From JBFKMV01 sp041629655 (lineage in GTDB: Bacteria > Acidobacteriota > Polarisedimenticolia > Polarisedimenticolales > Polarisedimenticolaceae), in assembly GCA_041629655.1 (NCBI GenBank), contig JBFKMV010000222.1, forward strand, positions 1 through 6,936: DNA of 6,936 nucleotides, read 5' to 3'. The translations under genes and the position numbers were made by a program. Below the pieces are notes generated by a model. That model searched no databases and was not told where the DNA came from. It saw only the letters and a program-made list of their open reading frames with translations. This document shows, one piece after another, positions 6,213 through 6,936 of this stretch. Each line of letters opens with the position of its first letter. Positions within the stretch are counted from its first letter, which is position 1.

Positions 6213-6936
6213 AGCTGATCGTCGACGATCGCGGCGCGCCGGCGTCCCGGCCGCGGCGGCGCGTCGCGGTGGCCACCGGCGCCGCCGTGCTGGCGCTGGG
6301 GCTGGCGGCGACGCTGCTCGGGGCCGACCGGGCGCGGCGTCCGCTGGAATCGCGGGAGGTCGCCCGCCAGACGATCCTCCAGGCGATCGAGCTGGGGGCC
6401 GGAGACCCGACGGTGCGCGATGCGATGCTGTCGCTGCGTCGCGAGCTCGGTCGAAGACCGATGGACGCCTACACGCGCGCGGTCTACGCCACGTTCATCC
6501 TCGGAGTGAGTCGCGGCGCCGACGACGCCCGGACGGCGGCGTTCCACGCGCGTCGCGCCGCCGAGATCGCGCCGGTGACGGTTCCCGTGATCCGCTACGC
6601 GACCCACGTGCTGGCGCGGACGGACGAAACCGCGGGCGCGCTCGAGCTGGTCCGCGGCATGTTCGGCTACGACCCCGAGTCCGCGGCGACGCTGCTGGCG
6701 GAGATCGAGCCGCTGTTGCCGCCGGACGCCCCCGCGGGCGCGCTGGTCGAGGCCCCCGAGGCTTGGCTGGCGTGGTGGACGCGGCTCAGGGCCCAGCGGC
6801 GGGACGACGAGGCCGGAGCGCTGCTGCGCCGGGCCCTCGAACGGTGGCCCGACGACCTGGAGCTGCTGCGCCGCGCCGCGGGCCGGGCCCACGCCGAGCA
6901 GCGCTGGGACGACCTGGCGCGGCTGCTGCCCCCGGA
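6191..6936 (+). CDS. Single-pass membrane-anchored TPR-like protein, truncated by window edge
   Basis: The frame opens at ATG 6191, inside the last codons of the polymerase gene, and stays open for 248 codons to the right edge; its 3' end is missing. Residues 1-24 are cytoplasmic and basic just before the membrane (RPRRR, 20-24). Residues 25-45 (VAVATGAAVLALGLAATLLGA) form one membrane helix, so by the positive-inside rule the rest is periplasmic. What follows is Ala/Leu/Arg-rich and helical, with TPR-like pairs. The clearest is AWLAWWTRLRAQRRDDEAGALL then RRALERWPDDLELLRRAAG (about 191-230), in the A-x-x-L...A-L-x-x-x-P pattern of tetratricopeptide repeats. There is no catalytic motif. Many O-antigen ligase family proteins carry a C-terminal TPR region in the same chain; here the equivalent may be separate and translationally coupled through the 22-base overlap. 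A role as scaffold or partner of the polymerase is inference. The ATG has only a weak upstream ribosome site, as expected for coupled translation. Confidence 0.72.
   Translation, partial: MEQRASLKLIVDDRGAPASRPRRRVAVATGAAVLALGLAATLLGADRARRPLESREVARQTILQAIELGAGDPTVRDAMLSLRRELGRRPMDAYTRAVYATFILGVSRGADDARTAAFHARRAAEIAPVTVPVIRYATHVLARTDETAGALELVRGMFGYDPESAATLLAEIEPLLPPDAPAGALVEAPEAWLAWWTRLRAQRRDDEAGALLRRALERWPDDLELLRRAAGRAHAEQRWDDLARLLPP

Noticed and set aside
6131..6892. A 253-codon minus-strand frame near the right edge.
   Set aside because: It is antisense to the polymerase end and the TPR-like gene, and of the same biased composition. The plus-strand frame from 6191 has a membrane segment and TPR-like pattern, so it is preferred.

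Overview
The window reads as the start of a Gram-negative exopolysaccharide (EPS) or capsule assembly and export locus from a very GC-rich bacterium. An outer membrane is implied by two things: a signal-peptide beta-barrel protein ending in Phe, and a Wza-family export protein. High GC, GGAG-type ribosome sites and a fused Wzc-type kinase would fit a GC-rich proteobacterium, or Acidobacteriota/Myxococcota-like lineages. The sequence alone does not let me choose between them.

Layout. Positions 1-273 are an intergenic control region with an AT-rich island (about 101-182) that stands out from its surroundings. It holds a good-looking leftward promoter, nested dyad symmetries, a strong GC hairpin and a rightward sigma70-type promoter. 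The rightward promoter sits almost on top of the first start codon. Five genes follow, all on the + strand: (1) 274-1482, an outer-membrane beta-barrel of the putative beta-barrel porin 2 type; (2) 1564-2481, a Wza/OPX-family periplasmic polysaccharide export protein, preceded by its own candidate promoter; (3) 2481-4724, a Wzc-type chain-length determinant fused to a BY-type tyrosine autokinase, overlapping the previous stop by one base; (4) 4761-6212, an O-antigen ligase/polymerase (Wzy_C-type) multi-pass membrane protein; (5) 6191 to the right edge, a truncated single-pass TPR-like protein overlapping gene 4 by 22 bases.

How they work together (inference from family knowledge). Gene 4 would polymerise or ligate glycan repeat units at the periplasmic face of the inner membrane, possibly helped by gene 5. 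Gene 3 would set chain length and gate export through its phosphorylation cycle. Gene 2 would form the periplasmic channel. Because gene 2 ends right after its last SLBB-type domain, with no C-terminal membrane helix, the barrel from gene 1 is the likely outer-membrane exit pore. No glycosyltransferase, flippase or phosphatase gene lies in the window, so the polymer cannot be named.

The genes themselves belong to known families. The less ordinary points are the two-part outer-membrane exit, the near-leaderless first gene, the structured divergent control region, and a separately encoded TPR partner tightly coupled to the polymerase. I see no rRNA, tRNA, CRISPR array, insertion sequence or attachment site. 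No gap without a gene exceeds 300 bases.
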